A stretch of 10,042 nt of DNA, taken from positions 1 through 10,042 of the forward strand of contig CAYYWV010000090.1 in assembly GCA_964475385.1 (NCBI GenBank). The letters are read 5' to 3'. This document shows, in pieces, positions 1 to 6,148 of this stretch (position 1 is the stretch's first letter; the number at the start of each line of letters is the position of its first letter). Source of the stretch: CAYYWV01 sp964475385. Lineage in GTDB: Bacteria; Pseudomonadota; Alphaproteobacteria; JAAXGF01. The notes under the pieces are model-generated. The model was not told the origin of the DNA. It searched no databases and worked only from the letters and a program-made list of their open reading frames with translations. A program made the position numbers and the translations under genes.

Positions 1-1
1 G

Positions 2-421
2 TTCGCCGAGGACATGGAGGACCAGACCGGCAAGGGCAAGGCCAAGCCGGTCAAGGAATCGCAAGACCTGATCTCGATGATCGATTCGACCGGCCTGTGC
101 CTGTTCACCACCGCCGGCTGGGGCGCCGAGGAGTACTGCAAGCAGATCGACGCCGCCTGCGAGGGCGAATGGACGGTCGAGCGGCTCAAGGAGATCGGCG
201 AGCGAGTCTGGAACCTGGAGCGCATGTTCAACCTCGGCGCCGGGTTGACCGCCAAGGACGACGCCCTGCCGCCGCGGATGCTCAAGGAGCCCGCGCCTTC
301 GGGCACGGCCAAGGGCAAGGTCAGCGAGCTCGACAAGATGCTGCCCGAGTACTATCGCGAGCGCGGCTGGACGCCCGACGGCGTGCCGACCAACGAAACG
401 CTCGCCCGCCTCGGGCTGTAA
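2..421 (+). CDS. aor: Aldehyde:ferredoxin oxidoreductase (tungsten AOR), C-terminal part, 5' end outside window
   Basis: Only the last 139 or so residues are present; the reading frame is open from base 2 and stops at TAA 419-421. AOR-family enzymes oxidise aldehydes to carboxylates (or reduce acids) at a tungsten bis-pterin centre next to a [4Fe-4S] cluster, usually in the cytoplasm. The diagnostic motif is IDSTGLCLF: the Cys codon at 98-100 matches the fourth cluster ligand of the DxxGLC motif known from Pyrococcus AOR (Cys494), whose Asp also contacts the pterin. The tail has the family's typical ending: RxxNLGAGL, then DD-LPPR, an LDKMLPEYYRERGW stretch with GVPT, and a final LGL. The adjacent flavoprotein and MoaD-like genes suggest the bacterial NAD-linked AOR subfamily described for Aromatoleum (AorABC) rather than a purely ferredoxin-linked archaeal type; that is inference. 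The metal (W or Mo) and substrate cannot be read from this fragment. Confidence 0.93.
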   Translation, partial: FAEDMEDQTGKGKAKPVKESQDLISMIDSTGLCLFTTAGWGAEEYCKQIDAACEGEWTVERLKEIGERVWNLERMFNLGAGLTAKDDALPPRMLKEPAPSGTAKGKVSELDKMLPEYYRERGWTPDGVPTNETLARLGL

Positions 422-545
422 ACCGGGTTGGACGCCCGCGCCGGCCGCCGCGCCGGCCCCTCGCGCCCCGCCGGGGCCGAAACGGCGCTTCAGGGCCGCT
501 CTGCGGCGGCCGGCGACGGGCGCGAAGCCGTGGAGTGCATGAGCG
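422..545. other. GC-rich spacer with two small hairpins, AOR to flavoprotein gene
   Basis: This is the longest gap (124 bases) inside the plus-strand operon. It is extremely G+C-rich. It contains the inverted repeats GCCCC-GCC-GGGGC (465-477) and GCCGC-TCT-GCGGC (495-507), and a direct repeat of CGCCGGCC near 440-458. No T-run follows either hairpin, so they are poor intrinsic terminators; they could protect or process the mRNA, or be chance in such GC-rich DNA. A GGAG at 532-535 lies ten bases before the downstream ATG and is a good ribosome binding site. No small gene is convincing here. Confidence 0.4.
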
Positions 546-1802
546 ATGGACTATCTTATTCTCGGCGCCGGGCCGGCCGGCGTCATCGCCGCCGAGACCT
601 TGCGCAGAACCGATCCCGAAGGCGCCGTCACCCTGGTCGGCGACGAGGGCGAGCCGCCGTACTCGCGGATGGCCCTTCCCTATCTGCTCGCCGGCAACAT
701 CGACGAGGCGGGCGCCCATCTCCGCCACGGCGACGGCCATTACGAGCGGCTCGGCATCCGATGCGTGGACGGGCGCGCCGTCTCGGTCGACGCCAAGGGC
801 CGGAGCGTGACCCTGGACTCAGCCGAACGCCTCTCTTTCGACCGCCTGTTGATCGCCACCGGATCGCGCCCCCTGCGGCCGCCGATCCCTGGCATGGATC
901 TCGCCGGGGTCGAAAACTGCTGGACGCTTGCGGACGCCCGCGCCATCGCCGCCCGCGCGCGCGCGGGCGCGCGGGTCGTGCTGATGGGCGCGGGCTTCAT
1001 CGGCTGCATCGTGCTCGAGGCGCTGGCGCGCCGCAACGTCGCGCTGACCGTGGTCGAGATGGCCGACCGCATGCTGCCGCGGATGATGGACGAGACCGGC
1101 GGCGCGATGATCAAGCGCTGGTGCGAGGGCAAGGGCGTGCGGGTGCTGACCGCAACCCGGGTGACCGCGATCGAGAAGAAAGGCGACGGGCTCGCGCTCG
1201 CCCTCGACAGCGGCGAGACGCTTGAAGCCGACCTCGTGGTCTGCGCCACGGGGGTTGCGCCGAACGTCGATTTCCTCGACGGCAGCGGGATCGAGACCGA
1301 CGCCGGCATCCTGGTCGACCACCGCCTCGAGACCAGCGTCCCCGGCGTCTTCGCCGCGGGCGACGTCGCCCAAGGCCCCGACTTTTCGACCGGCGAGCGC
1401 GCGGTGCACGCGATTCAGCCGACGGCGAGCGAGCACGGGCGCATCGCCGCGCTCAACATGGCCGGGCGCGAGACGCGTTACCGCGGCAGCCTGGCGATGA
1501 ACGTGCTCAACACGCTGGGCCTGGTCTCGAGCTCCTTCGGCCTCTGGGACGGGGTCGACGGGGGCGAGACGGCGCGCGCGGTCGACGCCGCGGGCTTCAA
1601 GTACCTGCGCCTCAGCTTCGACGGCGACGTGGTGGTCGGGGCGCTCGCGCTCGGGCTGACCCAGCACGTCGGCGTCATCCGCGGCCTGGTCCAGACCCGG
1701 GTCCGGCTCGGGCCGTGGAAGGACGTGCTGCTCGCCGAGCCGCAGCGGGTGATGGACGCCTATCTCGAACGCACCCAGGCGCGCATCCCGGCGGTGGGCT
1801 GA
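546..1802 (+). CDS. FAD-dependent NAD(P)H oxidoreductase, probable electron-transfer subunit of the AOR
   Basis: A 418-residue pyridine-nucleotide-disulfide oxidoreductase-fold flavoprotein (Pyr_redox_2 type, related to rubredoxin/nitrite reductase flavoproteins). Visible motifs: FAD Rossmann GAGPAG at residues 7-12, ATGSRP at 105-110, NAD Rossmann GAGFIG at 148-153 with an acidic residue (Glu171) at the end of the second strand favouring NADH over NADPH, TGVAPN at 235-240, and the second FAD motif GVFAAGDVA at 267-275. There is no CxxxxC redox disulfide near the N-terminus, so it is not a lipoamide or thioredoxin reductase type. Residues from about 315 to the end form the usual C-terminal domain. 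Its position directly after the AOR gene matches the FAD subunit (AorC) of NAD-linked bacterial AORs, so it probably exchanges electrons between the tungsten enzyme and NAD(H). A generic ferredoxin or rubredoxin reductase role is the alternative. The ATG at 546 is preceded by GGAG. Confidence 0.88.
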   Translation: MDYLILGAGPAGVIAAETLRRTDPEGAVTLVGDEGEPPYSRMALPYLLAGNIDEAGAHLRHGDGHYERLGIRCVDGRAVSVDAKGRSVTLDSAERLSFDRLLIATGSRPLRPPIPGMDLAGVENCWTLADARAIAARARAGARVVLMGAGFIGCIVLEALARRNVALTVVEMADRMLPRMMDETGGAMIKRWCEGKGVRVLTATRVTAIEKKGDGLALALDSGETLEADLVVCATGVAPNVDFLDGSGIETDAGILVDHRLETSVPGVFAAGDVAQGPDFSTGERAVHAIQPTASEHGRIAALNMAGRETRYRGSLAMNVLNTLGLVSSSFGLWDGVDGGETARAVDAAGFKYLRLSFDGDVVVGALALGLTQHVGVIRGLVQTRVRLGPWKDVLLAEPQRVMDAYLERTQARIPAVG

Positions 1803-1833
1803 CCACGATGACGCAGGGGAACGGCGTGACGGA

Positions 1834-2085
1834 ATGAAAATCACGGTCCGCACCAAAAGCACGCTCGCCCGCTTTCTGCCGCCGGGCTCGGACGGCGAGC
1901 AAGCGGTTGTCGACGTTCCCGAGGGCGCGAGTGCGGCGGACGTGATGGCCCGGCTCGGCTTTCCGCTCGACCAGCCCTATCTCGTGACCCTCAACGGGGC
2001 CTCGCTGCCGCGCGCCGAGCGCGCCACCCGTCCGCTCGCCGAAGGCGACGTCCTCGCCGTTCTGCCCCCCTTGCGCGGCGGCTGA
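1834..2085 (+). CDS. MoaD/ThiS-family ubiquitin-like sulfur carrier protein
   Basis: An 83-residue protein with a beta-grasp pattern and the defining C-terminal LRGG. In this family the terminal glycine is adenylated by a MoeB/ThiF-type E1 enzyme and converted to a thiocarboxylate, which gives sulfur to the dithiolene of molybdopterin (MoaD) or to thiazole (ThiS). Conserved features are the N-terminal strand (MKITVRTKSTLARFLP), a VPEGASAADVMARLG helix segment, a VTLNG turn and LAEGDVLAVLPPLRGG. It lies 31 bases after the flavoprotein gene and 44 before the ALDH, inside the same operon as the AOR. A dedicated role in tungstopterin synthesis for the AOR is therefore the natural inference, as MoaD-like genes accompany other bacterial AOR operons. 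No MoaE or E1 partner is in the window. The start has only a modest GGGGAA about 11 bases upstream. Confidence 0.87.
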   Translation: MKITVRTKSTLARFLPPGSDGEQAVVDVPEGASAADVMARLGFPLDQPYLVTLNGASLPRAERATRPLAEGDVLAVLPPLRGG

Positions 2086-2129
2086 GGGGCCGCCTAAACG
2101 GATTACGTTCGCACACGGAGACACGGACC

Positions 2130-3641
2130 ATGGTTGACATCGACAACGTTTGCGCGGCGCTCGGCCTTGAGGCCGGAGGCTTGCGCGGCGGCGCGCTTGC
2201 GGTGCGCACGCCTATCGACGGGTCTGAGATCGCCCGCCTCGACCCCCACCCGCCCGAGGCGGTCGGCGACGCGGTGGGGCGCGCGGCCGCGGCCTTCAAG
2301 GCCTGGCGCATGACGCCCGCGCCGCGCCGGGGCGAACTGATCCGCCTGTTCGCCGAAGAGCTGCGCGCGCACAAGGACGACCTCGGCCGCCTGGTCACCA
2401 TCGAGTGCGGCAAGATCCTCGAGGAAGGCAAGGGCGAGGTCCAAGAGATGATCGACATCTGCGACTTCGCGGTCGGTCTCTCGCGCCAGCTCTACGGCCT
2501 CACCATCGCCTCCGAACGGCCGCGCCACAAGATGATGGAGACCTGGCACCCGCTGGGGCCGGTCGCGGTGATCACCGCGTTCAACTTCCCCGTCGCGCCC
2601 TGGGCGTGGAACTTCGCGCTCGCCATCGTCTGCGGCGATCCCGTGATCTGGAAGCCGTCGGAGCTCACGCCGCTCTCGGCGCTCGCCTGCGAGCGCCTGT
2701 TCGCGCGCGCCGTCGCGCGCTTCGGCGACGACGCCCCGGCCGATCTTCTCCAGGTGGTCGTCGGCGCGCGCGACGTGGGCGAGCGCCTGATCGACGATCC
2801 GCGCGTGCCGCTCGTGAGCGCGACGGGAAGCTGCCGCATGGGCCGCGCCGTGGCCGAGCGGGTGGCCCGGCGGCTCGGGCGGTCGCTCCTCGAGCTCGGC
2901 GGCAACAACGCGATGATCGTCGCGCCGTCGGCCGATCTCGACCTCGCGGTCCGCGCGATCCTGTTCAGCGCCGTCGGCACCGCGGGCCAGCGTTGCACGA
3001 CGCTGCGGCGTCTGATCGCGCACGAGGACGTCTACGACGCGCTGCTCCCCCGGCTCAAGAAGGCCTACGAATCGGTCGCCATCGGCGACCCGCTCGCCCC
3101 GGGCACGCTGGTCGGCCCCCTGATCCACGGCGACGCCTTCGCCCGCATGCAAGAGACGCTCAAGACGGTGGCCGGCGAAGGCGGCCGGGTTTTCGGCGGC
3201 GGCCGCGTGCTCGAAGACCGCTACCCCGACGCCTATTACGTCGCGCCCGCCATCGTCGAGATGCCGGCCCAGACCGACACCGTGCGCGAGGAGACCTTCG
3301 CGCCCGTCCTCTACGCCATGCGCTACCGCGATTTCGACGAAGCGATCGCGATTCACAACGACGTGCCCCAGGGGCTGTCGTCCTGCATCTTCACCACCGA
3401 CCTGCGCGAGGCCGAGCGGTTCCTCTCGGCGGAAGGCAGCGACTGCGGCATCGCCAACGTCAACATCGGCCCGAGCGGCGCCGAGATCGGCGGCGCCTTC
3501 GGCGGCGAGAAGGACACCGGCGGCGGCCGCGAATCGGGCTCGGACGCCTGGAAGAGCTACATGCGGCGGGCGACGAATACGATCAACTACTCGAACGAGC
3601 TGCCGCTCGCCCAGGGCATTCGCTTCGGCGACGACGCCTGA
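2130..3641 (+). CDS. ALDH7-family NAD-dependent aldehyde dehydrogenase (alpha-aminoadipic semialdehyde dehydrogenase / antiquitin type)
   Basis: A 503-residue aldehyde dehydrogenase of typical length. Catalytic features: oxyanion Asn152 in FNFP, cofactor Lys175 in WKPSE, general base Glu255 in ELGGNN, nucleophile Cys289 in GTAGQRCTT, and Glu388 in EETFAPV. Features that place it in ALDH7 rather than other classes are GEVQE near 102-106 followed by DICDFAVGLSR, GTAGQRCTT with an RRL continuation, GSDCGIANVNI, the EIGGAFGGEKDTGGG stretch with RESGSDAWK, and the LPLAQGIRF ending. Known ALDH7 enzymes oxidise alpha-aminoadipic semialdehyde (piperideine-6-carboxylate) in lysine and pipecolate breakdown. 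The Glu near 103-106 and the Arg288 just before the catalytic Cys, which recognise that substrate in human ALDH7A1, are kept. No lysine-catabolism partner is visible here, and its place behind AOR genes is unusual, so other aldehydes remain possible. A GGAG lies nine bases before the ATG. The stop is 19 bases from that of the opposing gene. Confidence 0.9.
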   Translation: MVDIDNVCAALGLEAGGLRGGALAVRTPIDGSEIARLDPHPPEAVGDAVGRAAAAFKAWRMTPAPRRGELIRLFAEELRAHKDDLGRLVTIECGKILEEGKGEVQEMIDICDFAVGLSRQLYGLTIASERPRHKMMETWHPLGPVAVITAFNFPVAPWAWNFALAIVCGDPVIWKPSELTPLSALACERLFARAVARFGDDAPADLLQVVVGARDVGERLIDDPRVPLVSATGSCRMGRAVAERVARRLGRSLLELGGNNAMIVAPSADLDLAVRAILFSAVGTAGQRCTTLRRLIAHEDVYDALLPRLKKAYESVAIGDPLAPGTLVGPLIHGDAFARMQETLKTVAGEGGRVFGGGRVLEDRYPDAYYVAPAIVEMPAQTDTVREETFAPVLYAMRYRDFDEAIAIHNDVPQGLSSCIFTTDLREAERFLSAEGSDCGIANVNIGPSGAEIGGAFGGEKDTGGGRESGSDAWKSYMRRATNTINYSNELPLAQGIRFGDDA

Positions 3642-3660
3642 GATCGACGCAGGCCGACCG

Positions 3661-4425
3661 CTACCCCGCCTCGGCGGTCTCCTCGACCGGGTTGCCGCCG
3701 AGCCCGCGCAACGCTTCGATCAGCGCCTCGGTGGCGGCGGCGAGGCGCGCCTCGTCGATCGAGCGCAGCACCAGCTTCACGCCGAAGCTGCGGCTCCGAT
3801 AGTAGGGATAGCTTCCGATCTCGACCCCTTGGTGGGCGGCCTCGATCCGGGCCAGGGTCTCGGCGATGGTCCCTTCGGGCAGATCGACCGCGACCGAGCG
3901 GCTGCGGACCGGATCGCCGCCGACCAGGCGGTGCTTCACGCCTTCGAACATGGCCTGCATGATCCGGGGCACGCCGGCGAAGACGAAGACGTTCTCCATC
4001 CGAAAGCCGGGCGCGCCCGAGACCGGGTTCTCGACCAGCTCGGCGCCCGCCGGCATGTCGGCCATCGAGAGCCGCGCTTCGTTGAGCGTATGCTCGCTGT
4101 CGGCGTAGAAGCGCTCGAGGATCGCGACCGCCTGAGGGTTGCGCTCGCACGGAACGCCGAAAGCGCGGGCGACGGCGCGGGCGGTGATGTCGTCGTGGGT
4201 GGGGCCGATGCCGCCGGTGGTGAAGACGTAATCGCAGCGCGCGCGCAAAGCGTTCACCGCCTCGGCGATCGCGGCCTCGTCGTCGGCCACGACCCGCGCC
4301 TCGATCAGGCGAACGCCGATCGCATTGAGGCCACGCGCGAGATAGGCGAGATTGGTGTCCTGGGTGCGCCCCGAAAGGATCTCGTTGCCGATGATGACCA
4401 CGCCCGCGGTCACGATTCGCGTCAT
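3661..4425 (-). CDS. Stand-alone CinA N-terminal (MoCF/molybdopterin-binding) domain protein
   Basis: A 254-residue COG1058-type protein, commonly annotated as competence/damage-inducible protein A or molybdopterin-binding protein. The MoaB/Mog-like fold is marked by GNEILSGRTQDTN at 13-25 and TTGGIGPTHDDIT at 69-81, followed by FAGVPRIM at 149-156; the last 60 or so residues form the short C-terminal subdomain of this group (YPYYRSRSFGVKL). The NMN-deamidase (CinC) domain of full-length CinA is absent, which is common in alphaproteobacteria. Related proteins hydrolyse ADP-ribose-type nucleotides; the old link to competence is weak, and true pterin binding is not proven. The start ATG at 4425-4423 was chosen because the family motif begins right after it and an AGGGGC-like site precedes it. 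Longer starts, such as 4458, would fall across a good -10 box. It is downstream of the pit genes by 64 bases and convergent with the ALDH. Confidence 0.87.
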   Translation of the reverse strand: MTRIVTAGVVIIGNEILSGRTQDTNLAYLARGLNAIGVRLIEARVVADDEAAIAEAVNALRARCDYVFTTGGIGPTHDDITARAVARAFGVPCERNPQAVAILERFYADSEHTLNEARLSMADMPAGAELVENPVSGAPGFRMENVFVFAGVPRIMQAMFEGVKHRLVGGDPVRSRSVAVDLPEGTIAETLARIEAAHQGVEIGSYPYYRSRSFGVKLVLRSIDEARLAAATEALIEALRGLGGNPVEETAEAG

Positions 4426-4453
4426 GATGCCCGCCCCTGAGGAAAGATGCGGC

Positions 4454-4484
4454 ATCATAGCGCAAACCCGCATGGCCATCGCAA
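4454..4484 (-). promoter_or_regulatory. Putative promoter for the CinA-N-like gene
   Basis: On the minus strand TTGCGA (4484-4479) is followed after 19 bases by TATGAT (4459-4454), a one-mismatch -10 box. Transcription would start near 4447, leaving a leader of about 20 bases before the ATG at 4425. The spacing is longer than the ideal 17, so the -35 is doubtful while the -10 is good. It would let the gene be expressed apart from the pit operon. Confidence 0.35.
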
Positions 4485-4489
4485 CCGCC

Positions 4490-5971
4490 CTACGCAGGGT
4501 TCGCGAACAAGTCGTAAAGCGCTTGCAGCTTCTCCCGGCGTTTGCGGTTGAACATCTTGTTGGCCGGGGTATCGGGCCGGGGTTTCCAGGCGTCGCCGAG
4601 CCGGGCGAGCGCATCGTCGAACCTCCAGCGGTGCGCGAACCGACGCCCATCGAGTTGGTCGAGGGCCGCCCGTTCTTCGGGCGAGAGAAAATCTTCGTCG
4701 AGGCGCGCGAGCCTGCGGAGATCGACCGTCAACGGCGTGGCTTCGGCAAGGTCGGCGAGGCGGCGCAACGCCCCTGACGGCAGGTCGGCCCGTTGTCTGA
4801 CGGCATCGGTAAACGCACGGGCCGATTCGAAACGCTGTCCTGCGATCTCCCAAAGCGGCGGGGCGACGACGCCATCTTCCGCCGCCCGGGTGAGAACCTC
4901 ATCCGACAGCGCGAACGAGCGGGGTTTATAGACCTCCTGGTCGAAAACATTCTGAAGGAAGAAAAGAGCAAAAAAGCAGATCACCCCGGCGATGATGGGC
5001 GTTGTCACCCAACCGCCGGCGATCCCGGCGAGAAGCCGGTAGCGAATCCGCCGCCCGCCTTGGACGAGACCGATCCCGATGACGGCGCCGATCACCGCTT
5101 GCGAGCTCGACACCGGAACCAGCGGGATCGTCGGCAGACCGGCCGAAGCGAGCAGTCGTTCGAGCCCGCGCGAAGCGAACAGGAACAACACGATCGAGTG
5201 GGCCACCACGACCACGAAGGCGGCGACCGGCGACATCGGCATCAGATCGCGCCCGACGGTCAGCATCACGCGTTTCGAGTAGGTGATGACGCCGGCGGCG
5301 ATGGCGAGCCCGCCGAGAAGGAAAAGCTGCTGGGTCGAGGAAACCGTCCACAGCCCGTCGATGGTGAACGGCGTGAACGGCGATACCGGCACGAACACGC
5401 CCATGACATTGGCGATGTTGTTCGCGCCCAGGCTGTAGGCGCCGAAAGCGCCGGCCAGAATCAGCCCGGCCCGGGTGTAGGCGTCGAGGCGCAGAAGATG
5501 GAGCTTCATGCGCCGCAGCGCGCCCTTGAGGCCCCAGTACAAAAGGCCCGCGACCACTGCGGCGAGGGAAGGCCCGATCAACCAGGTCGAGACCAGAACG
5601 AACAAGGTGTCCGTATCGGTGGGCGACCCGGAGAACAGGTTCCAACCCACGATCGCGCCGACGATCGCCTGGGTGGTCGAGACCGGAACGCCGATCTTGA
5701 CCATGGAATAGACCGTGACCGCGGCCGACAGCGCGACCGTGAAAGCCCCCGGAATGGCGTTCACCGTTCCCAGCTTGCCCAAGGTGTGCGAGGCGCCGGT
5801 TCCGCTGACCACCGCGCCAAGGATGACGAAGACGCTGCAAATCGTCGCCGCGGTCGCAAACCGCAGCATGCGCGTGCCCACGGCGGTGCCGAATACGTTC
5901 GCCGCATCGTTGGCGCCCAACGACCAGCCCAGGAAAAGACCGCTCGACAGAAACAGGAACGCCGCCGCCAC
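4490..5971 (-). CDS. pit: PiT-family inorganic phosphate transporter, downstream copy
   Basis: A 493-residue membrane protein of the PiT (PF01384) family, which moves phosphate (often as a metal-phosphate complex) with protons or sodium across the inner membrane. The two inverted halves are visible: GANDAANVFGT at 19-29 with PVSTTQ at 96-101, and GANNIANVMG at 182-191 with PVSSSQ at 286-291. Hydrophobic segments run from the N-terminus to about residue 345. They are followed by a charged, soluble extension of about 150 residues that I do not recognise. The second signature has Asn where the first has Asp. The start is GTG at 5971-5969, aligned with the ATG of the upstream paralogue; GGTAGG precedes it in both. 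A TAG ending the DUF47 remnant lies only nine bases upstream. Residues 155-201 share 142 bases of identical DNA with the other copy. Confidence 0.93.
   Translation of the reverse strand: MAAAFLFLSSGLFLGWSLGANDAANVFGTAVGTRMLRFATAATICSVFVILGAVVSGTGASHTLGKLGTVNAIPGAFTVALSAAVTVYSMVKIGVPVSTTQAIVGAIVGWNLFSGSPTDTDTLFVLVSTWLIGPSLAAVVAGLLYWGLKGALRRMKLHLLRLDAYTRAGLILAGAFGAYSLGANNIANVMGVFVPVSPFTPFTIDGLWTVSSTQQLFLLGGLAIAAGVITYSKRVMLTVGRDLMPMSPVAAFVVVVAHSIVLFLFASRGLERLLASAGLPTIPLVPVSSSQAVIGAVIGIGLVQGGRRIRYRLLAGIAGGWVTTPIIAGVICFFALFFLQNVFDQEVYKPRSFALSDEVLTRAAEDGVVAPPLWEIAGQRFESARAFTDAVRQRADLPSGALRRLADLAEATPLTVDLRRLARLDEDFLSPEERAALDQLDGRRFAHRWRFDDALARLGDAWKPRPDTPANKMFNRKRREKLQALYDLFANPA
5365..5506. repeat. 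142-bp identical tract, copy 1 (inside downstream pit gene)
   Basis: Read base by base, 5365-5506 is identical to 7022-7163, an offset of 1657. It encodes the segment from KLHLLRLDAYTR through GANNIANVMG to the VPVSPFTPF loop. The 79 bases just beside it (from about 5259 to 5340) have ten differences from the paralogue, eight of them silent. The perfect identity is therefore not explained by protein constraint alone. Confidence 0.95.
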
Positions 5972-5980
5972 GATCCCAAC

Positions 5981-6148
5981 CTACCGTTGAATGGCGATCG
6001 AAAATGCAGGCCCCCCCGCGCGGACCGCGACGACGGGCTCGGGGCGGTTCGGTCCGAACGGTTCGATCGCAAACTGCATCATGACGCCTTCGCAGGTCTC
6101 GAGATTGGAACCATCCCCGAGAGGGTCGGGAACGCCGCCGCGAACGTC
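5981..6148 (-). pseudogene. Decayed remnant of a second DUF47/PhoU-like gene between the two pit genes
   Basis: In one minus-strand frame, open from just after a TGA at 6157-6155 to TAG 5983-5981, the translation starts at 6148 as DVRGGVPDPLGDGSNLETC and continues EGVMMQFAIEPFG. It aligns with residues 79-108 of the intact DUF47 protein upstream (DARGDVLGLL then LNICEGALWQFAIE) with one residue missing. The DNA of 6062-6148 also aligns with about 7985-8075, at roughly 70-80 percent identity by eye. The final SIAIQR-stop resembles the AIYAIKRSI-stop end of the intact gene. The first 78 codons and about 95 internal codons are missing. The only internal ATGs would make a 33-residue peptide ending nine bases before the pit GTG, so translation as a coupling leader is possible. 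Function as a DUF47 protein is not. The fragment begins exactly at the stop of the upstream pit gene (two-base overlap), which suggests a duplication junction. Confidence 0.75.

Noticed and set aside
465..507. Intrinsic terminator after the AOR gene
   Set aside because: Two short GC hairpins are present but neither is followed by T residues, and the next gene continues the same functional unit.
2103..3356. Long open frame on the minus strand opposite the ALDH gene (417 codons)
   Set aside because: It is antisense to a well-conserved enzyme; its translation is rich in Arg, Gly, Asp and Ala with no domain pattern, as expected in high-G+C DNA.
2130..3641. ALDH as phosphonoacetaldehyde dehydrogenase (PhnY), which would fit the PbfA-like gene
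   Set aside because: The GTAGQRCTT, GSDCGIANVNI and LPLAQGIRF features are those of ALDH7, and the gene belongs to the opposite-strand AOR operon about 5 kb away.
4426..4650. N-terminal extension of the CinA-N-like protein up to 4650
   Set aside because: The extra 75 residues are Arg/Ser/Pro-rich, overlap the end of pit, and have no family match; the motif-bearing protein begins at 4425 with its own ribosome site and -10 box.
6062..6148. Relic region as a genuine small phosphate-regulatory protein gene
   Set aside because: The matching part has no start codon before the conserved segment, and most of the DUF47 fold and its acidic motifs are gone, so a working DUF47 protein is ruled out; a leader peptide is kept only as a hypothesis.
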